Shown one piece after another: positions 1-12,335 of a stretch of DNA of 64,000 bases. The stretch spans positions 682,001 to 746,000 of the forward strand of contig VCCP01000003.1 in assembly GCA_005765155.1 (NCBI GenBank). The letters are read 5' to 3'. Position 1 is the first letter of the stretch, and every line of letters starts with the position of its first letter. The stretch comes from Zelopaecilomyces penicillatus (taxonomy: Eukaryota > Ascomycota > Sordariomycetes > Hypocreales > Pseudodiploosporaceae). Made by a program: the position numbers and the translations under genes. Under the pieces are notes generated by a model. It was not told the DNA's origin. It saw nothing but the letters and a program-made list of their open reading frames with translations, and made no database searches.

Positions 1-308
1 TTCCCAGCTTTCACGTTTGGGCGCCTGCGGGACAAATCACACACCTGACTGTGACTGCATTGGCGGGCTGCCTCCTTTGAAGCCGCTTTGGAGTCACTTT
101 TTGCAGGGACCTGCAAAAACCGCTTCCCTCCCGCTTTTTGCCGTCATCAGAAAATTCTAAACGGCTGGAAAAAAAAAAAAAAAGGTTTCAGCCCACAGGG
201 TAAAGAGGTCGCGCACAATCGAAACCCGACAAGCCTTTTTCTTTTCCTTTTCTTTTCAACAACAACTACAACAGTGAAGAAAACACAGCCTCATCTAGCA
301 TCCCCGAT
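1..308. other. 5' flank of the CNNM/Mam3-like gene
   Basis: No gene is seen here. It is the upstream flank and probable promoter/5'UTR of the plus-strand gene starting at 309. It contains an A-run near 170-183 and pyrimidine-rich stretches near 235-260, which are common just upstream of fungal start codons. The overlapping open frames have no coding character. Confidence 0.5.
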
Positions 309-2207
309 ATGCCGCAGAGAGGTGCAAGTGGAGGAGGGCTCGCTAACTTCCGACCAGCCATTCTTGGCTTGGGACGAATTCTGGGTCTTGGCTTGTCTGC
401 TGTTTCGGCGGCACCACTGACAGCTCGTGGACATGGAGGCCATGGTGGACCTGAGGAGAGCGAGGGCCCTGTATGGGTGCTCGCTGTCGCATCAATTACT
501 CTTGTGTTGCTAGGAGGTGCTTTTGCTGGATTGACAATTGCGTAAGTCATGAATTGATGGGCTGGTTGGGCGTGCGTTCGAGACTAACAGTCGCGTAGGT
601 TGATGGGCCAGGATAGCATTTATCTGCAGGTCCTGTCGGGCGACCCTACGGAGCCGCAGCAGAAGAACGCCAAGAGGGTTCTGCAGCTACTGAAAAAAGG
701 AAAGCATTGGGTACTCGTCACACTTCTATTAGCAAATGTCATTGTCAACGAGTCGTTGCCTGTCGTTCTGGATCGCTTTCTTGGTGGAGGTGTCAGGGCC
801 GTCGTCGGCAGTACCGTTCTAATTGGTAAGGAAGCTCTCTTTCTATCAATGCGATTTATTCTCGCTGCTTGAACACGTAGCTAACCAACACTTTCATAGT
901 CATTTTTGGCGAAGTCGTACCTCAATCCGTCTGTGTTCGATATGGTCTTCAAATCGGCGGGTACATGTCGAAACCCGTGTTGATGCTCATGTACCTGTTT
1001 GGCCCGGTCGCATGGCCCACTGCGAAGCTCCTCGATTGGATTCTCGGCGAAGATCACGGCACAGTTTATAAAAAGAGTGGTCTCAAGACTCTTGTCACTT
1101 TGCACCGCACGCTGGGCGACGCTTCCGAGAGATTGAACCAGGATGAGGTCACCATTATTACAGCTGTGTTGGACTTGAAGGATAAGCCAGTCTCTGAAGT
1201 CATGACGCCTATGGACGACGTCTTTACGCTTGCAGAGGACCACATCTTGGATGAAAAGACAATGGACATGATTCTTTCCTCTGGATACTCCCGAATCCCC
1301 ATCTATCGCGCCGCCAACCCGACCGATTTTGTCGGAATGCTCCTGGTCAAGACTCTTATCACTTACGATCCGGAGGATCGCATTCCAGTTAGGGACGTTC
1401 AGCTCGGAGCCGTTGTGGAAACCCGACCGGAGACGAGCTGTCTGGACATTATCAACTTCTTCCAGGAAGGCAAGTCCCATATGGTGATGGTATCAGAATC
1501 CCCTGGGTCGGATCACGGCGCCTTGGGCGTTGTCACTTTGGAGGATGTCATTGAAGAACTTATTGGAGAGTAAGTGATGGCGCGATACATTTTGCTCAGA
1601 TAATGGGTTACTAACGGAAAACAGAGAAATTGTCGACGAATCAGACGTTTACGTTGATGTACACAAGGCGATACGACGTCTCACGCCTGCTCCTAGAGCC
1701 CGCCGTGTTCATGTTGAGACCACCACCATTTCAACAAAGAGGCCGCTTGAAGGAGAACATCTGGCGGATATTGCAGAACATGCCGCCAATGTGGGCATGA
1801 CAATTGGCTCGTACAAGAGCGATGATGGCCATGAACGGCCTCCCAAGATGGCCGTGTTTATGAAGCGTAGGAGCTCTGCCGGACCTGATGGGCGGTTGGA
1901 CACCAACACGGTGCCCATAAAGGCATCACTCGAAGAAATGAGAAGGCAAATACGACTTGGTCCCGCCAACCGGGCGGCCAACCCACGCAGCAATACACGA
2001 GGAAGCGTCTTTAAGATCAAGCAGGGTCTGGGACCGCATGCTGATGGTGCAAAGATTTCGAGCGAGCAGCCAACCCCGACTATTGAGATTACTGAGGGTG
2101 AACATGAAACAACACCTTTACTAGGACCTGCACAGAATGGGGCACATGCGGAAGAGGATTATGGCACGGATGCGTCAAAACAAGACAAACTTAGTAAGAA
2201 GAAATAA
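309..2207 (+). CDS. mam3: CNNM/Mam3-like DUF21-CBS domain membrane protein
   Basis: Four exons are inferred: 309-541, 599-825, 900-1569 and 1625-2207, giving 570 aa with all introns GT-AG and in phase. The N-terminus has a hydrophobic segment running into GLTIALMGQDS, the characteristic start of the DUF21 (CNNM transmembrane) domain. Further membrane segments follow (HWVLVTLLLANVIVNE, then GEVVPQSVCVRYG and LMLMYLFGPVAWP). A CBS-domain pair comes next, with VSEVMTPMDDVF, SGYSRIPIY and GVVTLEDVIEELIGEEIVDE, the classic CNNM/CorC signature. The C-terminal ~190 residues are polar and probably disordered. In yeast, Mam3 is a vacuolar-membrane member of this family linked to metal homeostasis and mitochondrial morphology; the family is generally tied to divalent-cation (Mg) handling. 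The family assignment is firm; the metal transported and the location are inferred from homologues. The ATG at 309 is the first that keeps the N-terminal hydrophobic region in frame. Confidence 0.9.
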
Positions 2208-2461
2208 TGGACTGGAAAACGAAGGTGGGAGCGAATAGTTGCAATTTTGTCATGCAACGGCCATGTATAAACTTGGAATATCTTGAGGAATGATGTAGTA
2301 TGTGGTCCGAGGCCTTTTCAGGTCAGCTTGACTAACATGTAACTTTATGTGGTTAGAAATTTGTAGCAAGTTTGATAATTACACAGGTTTCTTATTTCAT
2401 GATTACTTGTTTCTTTATCGTTTTGGACTAGAATAAAGTCGGCACGGCCTGGGCTTTTGTC

Positions 2462-3822
2462 CTAGTCATACCAGATGGCGTTCATACCAAATCCAGGCTC
2501 AGGAACTCTGACTCTAGCCACCCTGGCAAGAAATTCATCTTGCCAGCGATATATCTCAAGCCACCCTTCCTGATCATCTGTGATGGCGACCCACTCATCG
2601 CTCCAGTCACACGGCGAGACCGCATTACTGTGCCCTCCACTCGTAGGCGTGGGGTTAAGGCAGATCTGGCGGTCAATGGAGCCGTCCTCGGCGAGCTTAA
2701 AGGCAGCGATGTAGCCAGTGAGGTCGAAGCTGTTGGCGCGAGACGAGGCGAAGAGATACCGGCCGGAGTGGGAGAGGGCGCAGATGTCGGCGCGGTATTG
2801 GGTCCAGCGGTTGGGGATGCCCGGGGGGATGAGGGGGAAGTGGCGGTTGGTGTAGATGGGGAGATGGGAGGTTGGGTCGATGCGGTATTCGCAAAGGCGG
2901 TTGCCTTTTTCCATGAGGACGTAGAGGTAATGGCCGGAAGGGTGGATGGCAAGCCAGCGGGGGTGGTCGCGGTGGTCGGGGCAAGTGACGGATCCGATGA
3001 GTTCGAGGTCGGGTGCGAAGCTTGACTCGGGGCCGGGGAGACCGGATTCGGATTCGGGGTGCTGAAGAGAAGAGGGGCGGCTCCGGCGATGGACCCAAAT
3101 CTTATTGGCCTTCAGGTCCGCAGAGTACAGAAACTGCTCTTCTTTCGGGTCAAACACCATACCATGGATACCCGAGTCCGGCTGGTATGCGTAATTTTGC
3201 ACATTTTCCGCGAGAGCACCCGTATCCGGGTCGGTAGTGAAGACGGAGCCGTGGCCGGCGTGGTGGTAAAAGGGGTTGCAGTAGACGGCGTAGGGGGGTT
3301 TGTGGGCGGCGAGGAGGAAGATGGCGCGGGTGTTTGTGTCGAGGGATGCGGCGGCGGCTGTTTTTATATAAATATGTACTCTTATGTACACGAGAAGGGA
3401 TTAAAAAAAAAAGGAGATTGGGGAAAACAGAGACGCTTACGGTCATGGAGCATGGGATGAGAGATCTGGTGGACGATGGAAGTTGGAGATTCAACGCGGT
3501 AGCTGGACCATTTCTTCATGGCAGCGCCGTATATGACTTTTTTCTGATGCTGTACATGTTGCATAAATGGAATGAATCGCAGACATTAGCGTAGATACTT
3601 GGCATGGTGTTTTGAAGCATTCATAGTGAACATGTCTAGAAGATGCATTGTATATTTAGAGAGTGTAACACCTACATCAAACGTCATCCATGAGATGGGC
3701 TCATCATGGGGAATCTCGGTACGCGCCACCAATGTAAGAGTGAGAGCCTCATCGTCAAACGCAAATGTGAAGATGGCACCTGGTGGCGTCCATGTGCCGA
3801 CCATGAGGTGGTGGATGGGCAT
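2462..3822 (-). CDS. 3-carboxy-cis,cis-muconate cyclase (lactonase-family beta-propeller)
   Basis: Minus-strand gene with three exons, 3822-3676, 3543-3441 and 3357-2462, encoding 381 aa. The start MPIHHLMVGTWTPPG closely fits fungal carboxymuconate cyclases (CMLE, about 365-380 aa). Other family hallmarks are DEPISWMTFD, YGAAMKKWSS, NTRAIFLLAA, GIHGMVFDP, DHPRWLAIHPSG, PTSGGHSNAVSPC, ITDDQEGWLEIYRW and the C-terminal PGFGMNAIWYD. The enzyme is a seven-bladed propeller that lactonises 3-carboxy-cis,cis-muconate in the protocatechuate branch of the beta-ketoadipate pathway, in the cytosol. A farther in-frame ATG at 3867 would add 15 residues; 3822 is preferred because the family begins there. 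Its divergent neighbour at 5925 is an intradiol ring-cleavage dioxygenase, which supports a role in aromatic catabolism. Confidence 0.92.
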
Positions 3823-5924
3823 TGCAAATAATGTGTGTATATCAACGGGATAGTAAGCCGAACACAAGATGTCTAGATCATCTCAGAAAATTGCATCATA
3901 TCGCAACAACAACATAATATTTTGGTAAAGGACTTCCACCCACGACTTGCCGAGATACGATCCCGGGCGAATGCCCCCCACTCGATGATCCATGCCCAGG
4001 CTAGACCCAACCATGCTTTGCCATGCGGGAAGGTTTGTGGAGACTGGGGAGGGGGGAGAGCGGAGATCCGACCGGGTGTTCGGATGTGACACTGGTAATT
4101 GAGGCGGTCACACGCGTATTGTGTGTGCTGCTCGGTGGCATGCTTTCATGATTTGCGTATACTAGAGACTGCGCAAGAGAGATATGGAGAATAAAAATGG
4201 TGTAAATTATGCTGGAGCTGACAGGAAAAGCGGGACATGGCTCATGATGATCAGCCAGAGCGGAGGTAGAGCGCTAGCACACAGGAGTTTGATGACAATA
4301 ACAGGACTGGATTGATAATACGGGAGCTTTGTTGTCGGCTCGCCCACTGATGGGTAATCTCGTTGCGGGCTATTCATTTCTTCATTGGGGCAATGCCATC
4401 GTTCAATCACGGACCAGTAAGCATAAACTTGGGGTGAGAGGCAAAAATAATTACACGGGAAACCCCGATTAATTATTAGATACACTGACTGGCCAGTCAG
4501 CTTCGGGAAGAAACAAATCAACTAACACGTATAAAGACATATTTAGACTTTCTGTCTCAAGGGTTGGGGTATTGTGTCTCACCATCTTCCCGGGAGGCTG
4601 GGGGGGATTCCCGATGGATGGATGGGGGATTTTACATCATTTCAAAGCAAGAGTGGGAGTTACTGATTCTGTAGATAGAAAATATATCCCACGGGAAAGG
4701 AAGAAAAAACAGTTTATAATATCGCCGTTTCTAGATCAGCGGAGGGTAGATCGTTTATTATCCCACATTCCTTCTAGGGCTACATATCCCCGATGGGGTT
4801 ACTTACCTATTTGGACTGTACTCCGTACATCTCCTAGTATTCGTTTGAGATGAAATTCCTCACAGGCCGAATATCCGTACAGCGGTAGGTATGCATTTGA
4901 CGAGATGCCAGTCTTGAATGTTTTTGATTGATTGGTAAACAGTGGTATAACCAGGGGTTTTACATATTAATGACCAGGGAGGAAAGGCCGTGGGCCGTGG
5001 ATACAAGGGGCTGTTGTGCCGAATCAGCAAAGCAAAAAAGCTTCTCCATTCTTTAATTTTTTTGCCGTTGAGCAACGAAACTCCCGAGAATTGCTCCCGA
5101 ACCTTTTTGTCTGCGGGGTTTGCGACACACAAAAAGCCACCCATCCTATCCACCCACCCCTTGGCATGCTGTACGAAGGTAGTTATTCAGATATCGGGCT
5201 TATTATTGGCTGCTTCATTGATGACGAACGCGACAAGATGGATGACTGAACAGTGTGTAACTCTCGTATAGCGTCTGTTCATGGTTCCGCCCCCCCCCCC
5301 TTCTCCTCAGAACATGGACCACCTTGAAAGAGGAAAGTTTTGACCAGTAGTGACTTGAATACCACCAATCACCAAATACGTACATACAACTCCCACCCCG
5401 CCCGCGTAACCGACGGTAATCCGCACACCCCCTCCCCGGACTCCACGGACGCTGACACGGGCCCGAGCTTTGACACGTTGAGAAACGGAGCTATGGCTGG
5501 CGTATTGAGTCATGTTCTTGAGGAAGCTTTCGTCACTTACTCATGTGTGTGTGAAAGTATGGATCCTAGTGGTCTAATCTATATCTATATCTATATATAT
5601 GGATGATATAACTCCTCGCGGGATGTCCCCTCTTTTGTGGCAACTTCTTCCCAAGTGCTGATGCTGATGCTGTTATATACATGACACTCCTCCCTTGTGC
5701 TTGCTTTCTTTTCATCTTTACATCTCTATAAGCTTACTTGCTTGGTGTTTCCAATAATTGGGGATTTTGTACAGCGCGCATTAGCATTACCATTGTGTGC
5801 AACCATTGAAGGACCCAATACAAATCTGCTTTCTCCCAGGACCCCTAAAGCAGGACAACGACGCCAACCTACAACATTCCAACCATAACAATACACAATT
5901 CTTCTATCGAAAGCGATCTAAATC
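3823..5924. other. Intergenic region between the divergent aromatic-catabolism genes
   Basis: About 2.1 kb with no supportable gene. It lies between the 5' ends of the carboxymuconate cyclase (minus) and the intradiol dioxygenase (plus), so it holds both promoters. It contains a C-run near 5289-5299 and a short TCTATA/TATA microsatellite around 5576-5601, about 330 bp upstream of the dioxygenase start. I could not identify a specific regulator-binding site with confidence. Confidence 0.5.
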
Positions 5925-7217
5925 ATGAACACAACCGCCAATGGCGCTGCCGCGGCGGCCAATGTCTCTAGAGATAAGCCATCATCGTCACCATCATCAT
6001 CACCCGCTGCCGCCCCCCAGCAACAGCAGAACACCCGTTTCGATCCAACCTTTACGCGGCGCGTTGTGGAAAACATGGGCCCAAAGACATCACCACGGAA
6101 TCGTCAGATTTTAGGAAGCTTGATCCGGCATCTACACGACTTTGCGCGGGAGGTGGAGTTGACGCCTGAGGAGTGGATGACGGGCGTGCACTATATCAAC
6201 TCTGTGGGCCAGATCTCGACCAAGACGAGGAACGAGGCACATCGAGTGTCTGATGTGCTGGGTCTTGAATCGTATGTTATTTTACAGTTCACGTACACTG
6301 ATTTCCAGCGCATTTAACCTATATCTGCCTCATGTCTTTTTGTCCATATTCTCATCCTTACCTCATCAGCGGTATAAGTCAAACCTTCTAACCAAGACAC
6401 TCACAACCAGCCTCGTCGACGAAATCGCAAACAAAATCGTCACCGACGGCACCATCGATCCCACATCCTCCTCGATTCTAGGCCCCTTTTGGTCTGCCGC
6501 CGCACCCTTCCGCACCAACGGCGCCTCCATCATCCAAAACCCGACATCCGCCGGCCGCGTCGTCCTCATGCACGGCACCATCTCCGACATGATCACGCAG
6601 CGGCCCATCCCGGGCGCCGTCTTTGACATCTGGCAGGCCAGCGCCAACGGAAAATACGATTTCCAGGACCCGGAGAACCAGACGCCTAATAACCTGAGGG
6701 GCAAGTTTCGCGCCGATGAGAGTGGGAGGTATTGGCTGTATTGCTATCATCCGACGGCGTATTCGCTGCCGACGGATGGGCCGTCGTATGAGTTGCTACA
6801 AGTGATGGATCGGCATCCAATGAGGCCGGCGCATATTCACATCATGGTAGGTTTTAATAACATTCGCTGCTGTTTCCCTTTGGAGTTTCAGTTAGGAAAA
6901 AGGGAGAGAAGGGGGATAACCGATGACTACTGGGGAATGTTGAAGAGGTCACTAAAAAGGGAGAAGAAGGGCATCAACACATCAGGGTTACTAACATCTC
7001 GGGTCTTACCCCAAACTAGGTCACACATCCCCAATACAAAGGTTGCACCACCCAGCTCTACCCCAGCGACGACCCTTGGCTGTTGACAGACACCGTCTTC
7101 GCCGTCAAAGACGATCTAGTCGTCGACTTTAAGCCCTTGCACGGCGACAGCAAAGCCACCCTAGAGCTCGAGTACAACATTATCCTCGCGCCGGGCGGAT
7201 ACAAGAGCAAGCTGTGA
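5925..7217 (+). CDS. Intradiol ring-cleavage dioxygenase (catechol/hydroxyquinol 1,2-dioxygenase type)
   Basis: Three exons, 5925-6271, 6411-6846 and 7020-7217, give 326 aa. Residues about 35-125 match the dioxygenase N-terminal dimerisation/linker domain (ILGSLIRHLHDFAREVELT, EEWMTGVHYINSVGQ). The catalytic domain follows with SSILGPFW and AVFDIWQASANGKYDF. The non-haem Fe(III) ligands expected for the family are present: Tyr in ANGKYDF, Tyr in TAYSLPTDGP, and the two His of MRPAHIH. It opens the aromatic ring between adjacent hydroxyls; catechol gives cis,cis-muconate and hydroxyquinol gives maleylacetate. Sequence alone does not decide between these substrates. The first 35 residues are a low-complexity Ala/Ser/Pro/Gln stretch. 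There is no signal peptide, so the enzyme is presumably cytosolic. The divergent carboxymuconate cyclase upstream fits a shared pathway. Confidence 0.93.
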
Positions 7218-9254
7218 GGCGGTATGGAAATAAGCATAGATGTACTCCTTTGAGTTGAGAGCATGGAACATGGAGGAAATCAAGGCGTTTAAGCATTACT
7301 TTTCCTACCAATAGGTTTGAGAAGAGATTTTTTTTCTTTTTCTTTTTGTATACGACATTGTTGGCGTCAAGGGCATTGGAGTTGGAAGGTTTCAATTTGA
7401 TGTGGTATCAAGGTCGAGTAACAAAGGGTGTTTGAGTGAGTGTGTCTTTCTTCCAAATAACACACTCTAGTTACACTTGTGAGACAGAATTTGCATTGGA
7501 TAGGCTTATTCGAAAAGGGAAAAAAAACATAGCATGAATGAGCTTGCAATTTACTGCAAACTAATATATATATGAATCCTACACAGGACCATCTTTTTAT
7601 TTGGCCTTTGATAAAGTGTGGTTTAAGCTGTTGTGAGTTATTGTAGGGAAATTACTTCCAGATTGAGGCAGGAAATAGGTTGATTATGCGTCTGGGAAAG
7701 TTCTCCGTGGGTTTGAAACATCTTGCACCCGTAATTGATGAATCCAAATTCGCGACAATCCAGACAGCCACTTGACATTTCCCAAAATCTCTAGGTTTTT
7801 ATCTCCTTGACACAAATGCACCTACACCTCGATTCATCTCAAAATACAGGAACTTTTGTTTCTCACTCATACATACAGATTCACAGCTTGACATCCGTAT
7901 CCGTATGACTAACACGGAAAACAATAGCCAACACACACACATATACACACCTACACACAGACACATGCACTCGGGCTATTGTTTACCATGTACTGTTATT
8001 ACTTTTGTTTCCTCGGTTTTTGTGTGCACAGACGGTAGTTTCGATCGGATGGGACGGAATGGATGGCTGGATGGATGGATGAAAGGCGGCCCATTGAAAG
8101 TGGGCTATGCTCCAAAGTCGTGGTGCATGCATGCATGAACAGCAGCCGATCGAGGTTGGATAAAGACTCGAAAGCACGGAAGGGGATCATGTGGCTTATC
8201 ATTGCGTGTGTGTATCTTCTACTATATACAACTAATCAATATACTTCTCTGTAATATTCAATTGCTCTTGATCAAACTTCTTTCTACGAAACGAATAGCC
8301 ATCACTCTCACTGCTCCTTCAGGCCTCGTTCCCCAATCGACCAGCCTCAACAAATCCAAACAATCAACAATCACAGTGAGTAACAAGCAAAAAGAAAAAA
8401 CGCACAAATACACTGCTTGGGCATAAATGCATCATCAGCCGGGCCCTTTGCAAATTGGCCCTCATGCAAGCCTCGTCGCCACACATGCAACTAGTTGCTG
8501 CGTCGTGCGTGTCCGTTGTCTTGTCCCAGGTAGAGTAACGTGTCGTAGCACTCGCACCGTATTTACACCTTACATCGGTGTTGTTCATTTTCTGCCCCAC
8601 GTCCGCTGCGTGCGTCACACACACACCACATCCTTCCCGATAAGATAAAGTCGGTCTGTTGTCACAACAACCACGCGAATAACCCCACATAAACAACAAA
8701 CCCGTCACCCCAAGTTACAACCCCAAACCACATATTACCCGCTAATATTAGCTCTCCCCGTTAACCGACCCTGGCCCCAAAAACCCCATCACCGCCCGTT
8801 GTTACTAACGAACTAGGGGAGAGCGAATGCAGCAGCTGCTCGATAATTGGAAGTGTTCCACTCGCAGGAAGAACCTCAGGAACCAGAAGAAGAGGTGTGC
8901 ATCCTGGCTTTCTCGACCAACGTTGCCCTCTCCCTTCTTCATTCTCGTATTCAACTCTTCTCTTTTTCTTCTTCTTCATCATCATCATCTTCTTCTTCGT
9001 TGCCGTGTGTCATATCGATGCGTGTAGCATATGGGCGTACAAGCATAGTTCATCCAAGCATCTTCTCTTGCATTGACTTTCCACTTCCTGCATTCGCCTC
9101 CCGCCCGCTTCCCGCCTCGACTTCAGTCCAACTCCAAATCTTGTTTCTCCAATCGTATATCTACTAGTCCGACAACGCCGACTCGTTTAACTGTGGGAAA
9201 GGTTGAGCTGTTGGCAAAACAACCAAGGCATACTACAAGAACGACAAAGAGGAA
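7218..9254. other. Intergenic region
   Basis: About 2 kb without a supportable gene. It includes a short CA-rich microsatellite (7917-7960), a GGAT-type repeat near 8060-8080 and TTC/ATC pyrimidine repeats at 8955-9000, the last probably in the 5'UTR/promoter of the Rid1-like gene. Open frames here lack domain or codon evidence. Confidence 0.5.
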
Positions 9255-11789
9255 ATGGCACCAGCTGGTGAAGCTTCTCAGTACAACCCGCCAGGCCATC
9301 AAAGAACGAAATCTTCGGGCTTGAGGTCCCTCATCCAACGTCGACAGCTCTCCAAAGGGGAAAATATTCTACCAGTTACGTCACCATTAGAAACCACCTC
9401 ATCATATCACCCCATTTACGAAACGATGGCTATCGGCAACTTTGCCAAAAATAATCCCGGTGCCCTGGGGGAGCTCCAACACAATCAACAAGAGTCGGCG
9501 CCCCGATCCCCCCAAAAGCCTCGCGACGATCGCAGAGATGAAACCGCCGCTGCAGCCTGCTCGAGATCCCCGACTAAGACTTCGTTTCTCAGCATGGGCA
9601 AGTCGCGTGAGACATCTCCAAAAAAGCCCAAAAAGACGAAATCCGGAACAAACCTGGCTGGCCTGCTGTCCCGACCCAAGTCTCTGAAAAACCTCCGCAA
9701 ACTGGCAATTGATGATGATGCTCGATCTACAAAGGACAAGGAAAACAGAACACCCGATGGTCCTCTGGATTCGCCGCCACCAATATATGCACAATTTACA
9801 AGCGATGTAATGGCCAATGCCGACCGACTTGCCGGCTCCGGTAGCAGCATCCACAGAAAAGCTAGCGATCAGGAAGCCTACGTGAAGCCTCTCCCACTGG
9901 GCAAAGAAAGACCCAAATCCGTCATGCTTCCCACAAGGGCTCAGCAAGATTGGACCGCGCCATCATTTCCCAAAAGGACAAATAGCGGGCCAAAAGACGA
10001 CTACTCTGTAGGAAAACAAACTGCCCAGACGCAGCGGTCAAAAATCTTTGGTGCTTTCGCCGGCTCAGGTCACCGGCGGGCCAAATCTGCAGTATCAAGT
10101 CCCAAAGCAGGCTCTGTGGAGGAGACCTTTGACCTCAAGGACATTGACAAGCAGCTAGAGGCGTTGTTGGATCGTCGCAATATCCCAGAAAATCAGCGGT
10201 ATAAAATGCGTAACCTCACCGACACGATCAAAACGGAATTCATTCGACAGGATTGGGCAGAGATGCAAGCTGCCAGAGTGGATCGTCAAGGGACAAAAAC
10301 AAGCATCGACAGCAGCAATGACGGCCGCACTCAAACTGCTGCAAGCTCGGATGATGAAGACGATAGACCAAAGCAGAGCCGTGGCAGGAGCTTTACGTTT
10401 TCGCGGGGCAAAAAGGACAACAACAATTCTGCCACGAAAAAATCAAAGGGAGAAGGGACTCTCGGTCGCCATTTCAGAAGCAAGTCAACCGATAGTATCG
10501 TCAATGATAGGCCCATCTCAGCCTGCTCGTCTTCCGGCGGCACCAGTCTGCTCGCCAAGATGAAGTTTAAGCAGGGACCTGGTGACTATGTCGCGTATCT
10601 AAGAAAGGTGCAGCAACCAGAACTCGTCGAAGTTGGAAAAATACAGAAGCTTCGGCAGCTCCTACGCAATGAAACTGTTGCCTGGATTGAGGACTTCATC
10701 CAACAAGGAGGAATGAAGGAGGTAGTCGGCTTGTTGAACCGCATAATGGAAGTTGAGTGGAGGTAAGCTGCTGACATGTGCCTTATCGGGCTGCTACACA
10801 CTGGTGAGCGACAAGATACTAACAACACGGATGACACTAGGGAGGAACATGAAGACGCCTTACTTCACGAAAATTTACTGTGCCTCAAGGCACTCTCCAC
10901 CACTGCCCGTGCAATGGAGTTTCTTCATTCGGTTCAGGGGGAGCTCTTCCCAAAGCTGCTACACATGCTGTTTGATCCGGAAAAGAAAGGCCCAAGCGAA
11001 TTTACAACGAGAAATATAATTACCTCTGTTCTTCTCATGTATATCGAGTCGGCTGCGCCAGCCGAGAGAGTCTTACGCGCAAAGAGTGTTTTGGGCCATC
11101 TCAGGGACAAAGAGCCAGAAGAAGCCACCAGAGCACTCCCCTTTGTTCTCGAGATGCGGCAAGAAAGGCCTTATCGCGTTTGGTGCAAAGAGGCAGTCAA
11201 TGTGACCAAGGAAGTCTTCTGGATCTTTCTTCACAATCTAAATGTGATAGCTCTTCCGTCGGAATCAACTAGACCTGACTCCGCCGAATCTGCAGCATCA
11301 CGGAAAGTCTCCGACAGCAAACAATATCGATATATGGTTCGACATTTTCCACAAGAGCGGCCACCCGTCCCAGCTGCGCCATACGTGGGAGGTGTGGAGT
11401 GGGATGCCACCAATTACCTCGCATCGCATTTAGACCTCATGAATGCTATTCTGGCTTGCACCCCGACAGCTGCCGAGCGTAACTTGCTTCGTGCTGAGCT
11501 GCGAATATCAGGCTGGGAAAGGTGTCTGGGAGGTACCCTTCGACTTTGCAAGGAGAAATTCTACGGCAGTGTGCACACTGCACTAAGGACATGGGTCGCA
11601 GCGGCAGCCGAGGATATGTGGGACGTCAAGGATATCAGATACGGGCCTCCTCCCGAATCCAGATCCCCAATCAAGAAAACAGGTGGTGGGCAGCGGAAAA
11701 AGGTTGAGGAGGCACCTAAGATTGATATACCCAAACTCGACTTGGGGTTGGAGCAGACACAAAACATGAAAGATGCGTGGCTGTCCTGA
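9255..11789 (+). CDS. rid1: Rid1-like GTPase-binding protein with formin GBD/FH3 regulatory domains
   Basis: Two exons, 9255-10762 and 10841-11789, encode 818 aa. The first ~290 residues are basic, Ser/Pro/Lys-rich and probably disordered. From about residue 290 the segment DIDKQLEALLDRRNIP, followed by RYKMRNLTDTIKTEFIR, matches the diaphanous GTPase-binding domain. From about residue 437 (GDYVAYLRKVQ, LRNETVAWIEDFIQQGG) to about 770 an armadillo-like FH3 domain follows. The protein ends at SWLS-type residues with no proline-rich FH1 and no actin-nucleating FH2, so it is not a full formin. In fungi such stand-alone GBD-FH3 proteins are annotated as Rid1-like; a role as a Rho-GTPase effector or scaffold in polarity is inferred from the domains. 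The intron lies inside the FH3 domain and the frame continues cleanly (VEWR-EEHED). Confidence 0.85.
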
Positions 11790-12335
11790 AACATGGAAGT
11801 CCAAGCACAAACAAACAAAAACGTCTTTGTTATGCAGTCTCTCTTAGTGGTCACTTGGACAGGGACTGCAATGGCAAAGCAGGTTAGTGGCGCGCGGGTC
11901 ATTGATAACGATTGGGTATATTGTTGATGAACAAGATACCAAGGGGCTATTTAATGTGCCGCCTATGGGTTAGCATCCTGATCACAGTCGCAGCATATCC
12001 TCTCTGACCATGTATCGGTCCAGATTTCAATGGAGGGCGGCAGTAGAGTGGGAGCTCTGATTTTTGTCTTTCCTTTTTTTGTGTGTCTCTCCGTTCTTCT
12101 TTGGGATTGGTTATTATGAGGGCGTTGGTTCTTCTGTATGATTGCATGTTTCATGAAATAATGACATAACGGAGCTGCGAGCCCGTCCAATCTCTATTGA
12201 GCAATCCTGGTCAGACGCCCTGCTTGGTGACACATATTGTCAGATCATTACTGTTTTATTAACGATTTGCGATATCTGCATGTCCAAGTCATCAGATCAA
12301 CGATGGGTGCCAGGCAATTGAGCTGGTCACATCTC
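11790..12335. other. Convergent intergenic region
   Basis: About 550 bp between the stop codons of the convergent Rid1-like and RraA-like genes, so presumably both 3'UTRs and terminators. No further gene is seen. Confidence 0.5.
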
